In this document: positions 18,118 to 19,156 of the stretch, piece by piece
Layout of the letters: each line of letters opens with the position of its first letter
Position numbering within the stretch: position 1 is the first letter of the stretch
Assembly (NCBI GenBank): GCA_015501075.1
Contig: JADNYJ010000599.1
Location: 1-19,156 of the forward strand
DNA from: Gymnopilus junonius
Taxonomy: Eukaryota; Basidiomycota; Agaricomycetes; Agaricales; Galerinaceae
Length of the DNA stretch: 19,156 bases
Direction of reading: 5' to 3'
Translations under genes and position numbers: made by a program
Notes under the pieces: model-generated
The model's database searches: none
The model's input: only the letters and a program-made list of their open reading frames with translations
What the model was told of the DNA's origin: nothing

Positions 18118-19156
18118 TCAATCCAACCGCCCATTCCTCCCCTTCTGCTTACTCCATACCTGCTGCGCCTCCCCAGCCGTGACGACCACGTCATTCCCCA
18201 CGACCCTGCTCAAGATATAAAACACCACGCCGACGACGATGATGAGGAAGAAGATGGCTTGGAGCGGTTGGGTGGTTACGAATTCTTCGACGGAGGTGAG
18301 TTTGTTGTTGAGGTACTGTAAGATGGAAGGGAAAGATTTGGGTATCATTGAGAGAGATTGAGAAGGAGGGGGGAGGGAAGGGAAGGGAAGGGAAGGATAG
18401 GGAGGTTGGGATGGGAGGAGAGAAAGAAAGAGACTTACGCGTGCTATGCGCTCGATGATTCCCTCTGAGTGCTTATACTGCGTCTTACCCGCCACCGCGT
18501 CATCGATAGCTGCGAATATACTCTGCGAAGACGTGTATTTGATAGCGTTCCCTGCGTGGTCGGTGTCGTAGTAGACCAATCTCTACACGAGAGAAAAAAA
18601 GAAAGAAATTAGTATGAATGAACGCCTGAGATATGATAGGATCAAGTGAATGGACGTTGGTTAAGACGTACGCTATGATCGGCAATGACCACCCTCGTAT
18701 CCTCCACACTTTCCACACCGCCCTCAACCGGTTGAATTCCATACATACTTTTCATCCAATCCTCCCACCTCTCCGAATCCATCCACGCAAAGACCACCTG
18801 TCTCCCCTCCGTTTCCTCCTCTTCCACAGTCCACTCTTCCCCTTCCCATTCCGCACCTTCCACTTCCCCCCAACGTCCCTTAAACGCTGCATCACCTTCT
18901 CCCTGACTCCCGGGCGATCCGGAGCAGCGAAGATTACCACGAGGGGCTTATGCGGCGCGTTCATGACGCTCTGGAATGTATCCTGTGTGAGCTCGGTGCT
19001 CGTGGGGAGCCGGTGGGTTAAGAGCCACGAGCGTAGGGCGGGGGAGGATGATAGGCCATTGAATGTGGATGTGACGCCTACTGGGGAGGAGTCGTGGTCT
19101 TTGATGGCGAGGAGGGTGAAGGAGGAGGAAGAGGATGGGGTGAGGGAGTATTTGGA
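18118..19156 (-). CDS. Thioredoxin/PDI-like single-pass membrane protein, 3' part
   Basis: The 5' end lies beyond the window. Visible exons are 19156-18672, 18582-18439 and 18315-18118, joined in phase 0 by introns of 89 and 123 nt. The first carries STELTQDTFQSVM, then KPLVVIFAAPDRPGVREKVM, the layout of a thioredoxin-fold strand-turn-helix without a CXXC in this part. After that come a Glu-rich stretch, RQVVFAWMDSERWEDWM and TRVVIADHS. The second carries RLVYYDTDHAGNAIKY, SIFAAIDDAVAG. The last has one membrane helix (LQAIFFLIIVVGVVFYILSR) and a short basic tail ending GRLD. This resembles fungal ER-membrane thioredoxin-like proteins with a lumenal domain and cytosolic tail; that localisation is inference. 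One base seems missing at the C6 run 18866-18871, since the frame shifts from DVGG to EVEGAEWEGEEW there. Family placement is moderate. Confidence 0.68.
18361..18420. repeat. G-run tract within an intron (possible G-quadruplex)
   Basis: The plus strand carries GGGGGGAGGGAAGGGAAGGGAAGG followed by further GGG runs, at least seven G3 tracts with 1-8 nt spacers, inside the 123-nt second intron of the minus-strand gene. The transcript therefore has a C/T-rich intron. The GGGAA units look like microsatellite expansion. Confidence 0.7.

Noticed and set aside
1..19156. CRISPR arrays, transposase genes, LTRs or viral genes.
   Set aside because: No regular spacer-repeat pattern, no transposase, integrase or reverse-transcriptase motif and no paired terminal repeats were seen.

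Overview
The window looks like genomic DNA from a filamentous basidiomycete, probably an Agaricomycete. The evidence is: many introns of about 50-65 nt with GTRNGT donors and YAG acceptors; nucleus-encoded mitochondrial proteins; a tRNA-Leu with an intron; and NACHT P-loop proteins of the kind common in mushroom-forming fungi. The species cannot be named from the sequence.

Layout. (1) 43-1032 (+): 3' part of a glycine-rich-domain protein gene (DUF1399/GRDP type). (2) 1349-2819 (-): a two-exon gene for an unrecognised single-pass membrane protein. (3) 2820-4381: about 1.5 kb with no supportable gene. (4) 4382-7276 (-): a 17-exon gene for an M3 zinc oligopeptidase (saccharolysin/thimet type), including a 6-nt and a 21-nt exon. 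(5) 7705-9407 (-): NADPH:adrenodoxin reductase (ARH1/FDXR type), divergent across 226 bp from (6) 9634-10463 (+): CybS, the membrane anchor subunit of succinate dehydrogenase (SDH4/SDHD). (7) 11035-17897: an accessory block. It holds two diverged copies of a three-exon NACHT (NLR-like) gene on the minus strand, a fragment of a third, and a short repeat array. A tRNA-Leu(CAG) lies upstream of one NLR copy and a half tRNA-Leu upstream of the other, so gene plus tRNA were duplicated together. An unrecognised five-exon gene (13730-14779, +) lies between the copies. (8) 18118-19156 (-): 3' part of a thioredoxin/PDI-like membrane protein gene.

The conserved genes are housekeeping: reductase and SDH anchor both act in mitochondrial redox/Fe-S metabolism, and the oligopeptidase in peptide turnover. 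The NLR block is the only rapidly evolving part. By comparison of its two copies, neither NLR reads through intact as given.

A caution applies throughout. Reading frame breaks by one base at or next to homopolymer runs in at least five genes, including otherwise perfectly conserved ones. Assembly error is the simplest explanation, so frameshifts here should not be read as gene death without raw reads. The 10-nt and 5-nt deletions in the NLR copies are of a different kind. I found no clearly new biological system. The best leads are the 6-nt exon, the NLR/tRNA-Leu duplication and the repeat array that runs into an NLR terminal exon.
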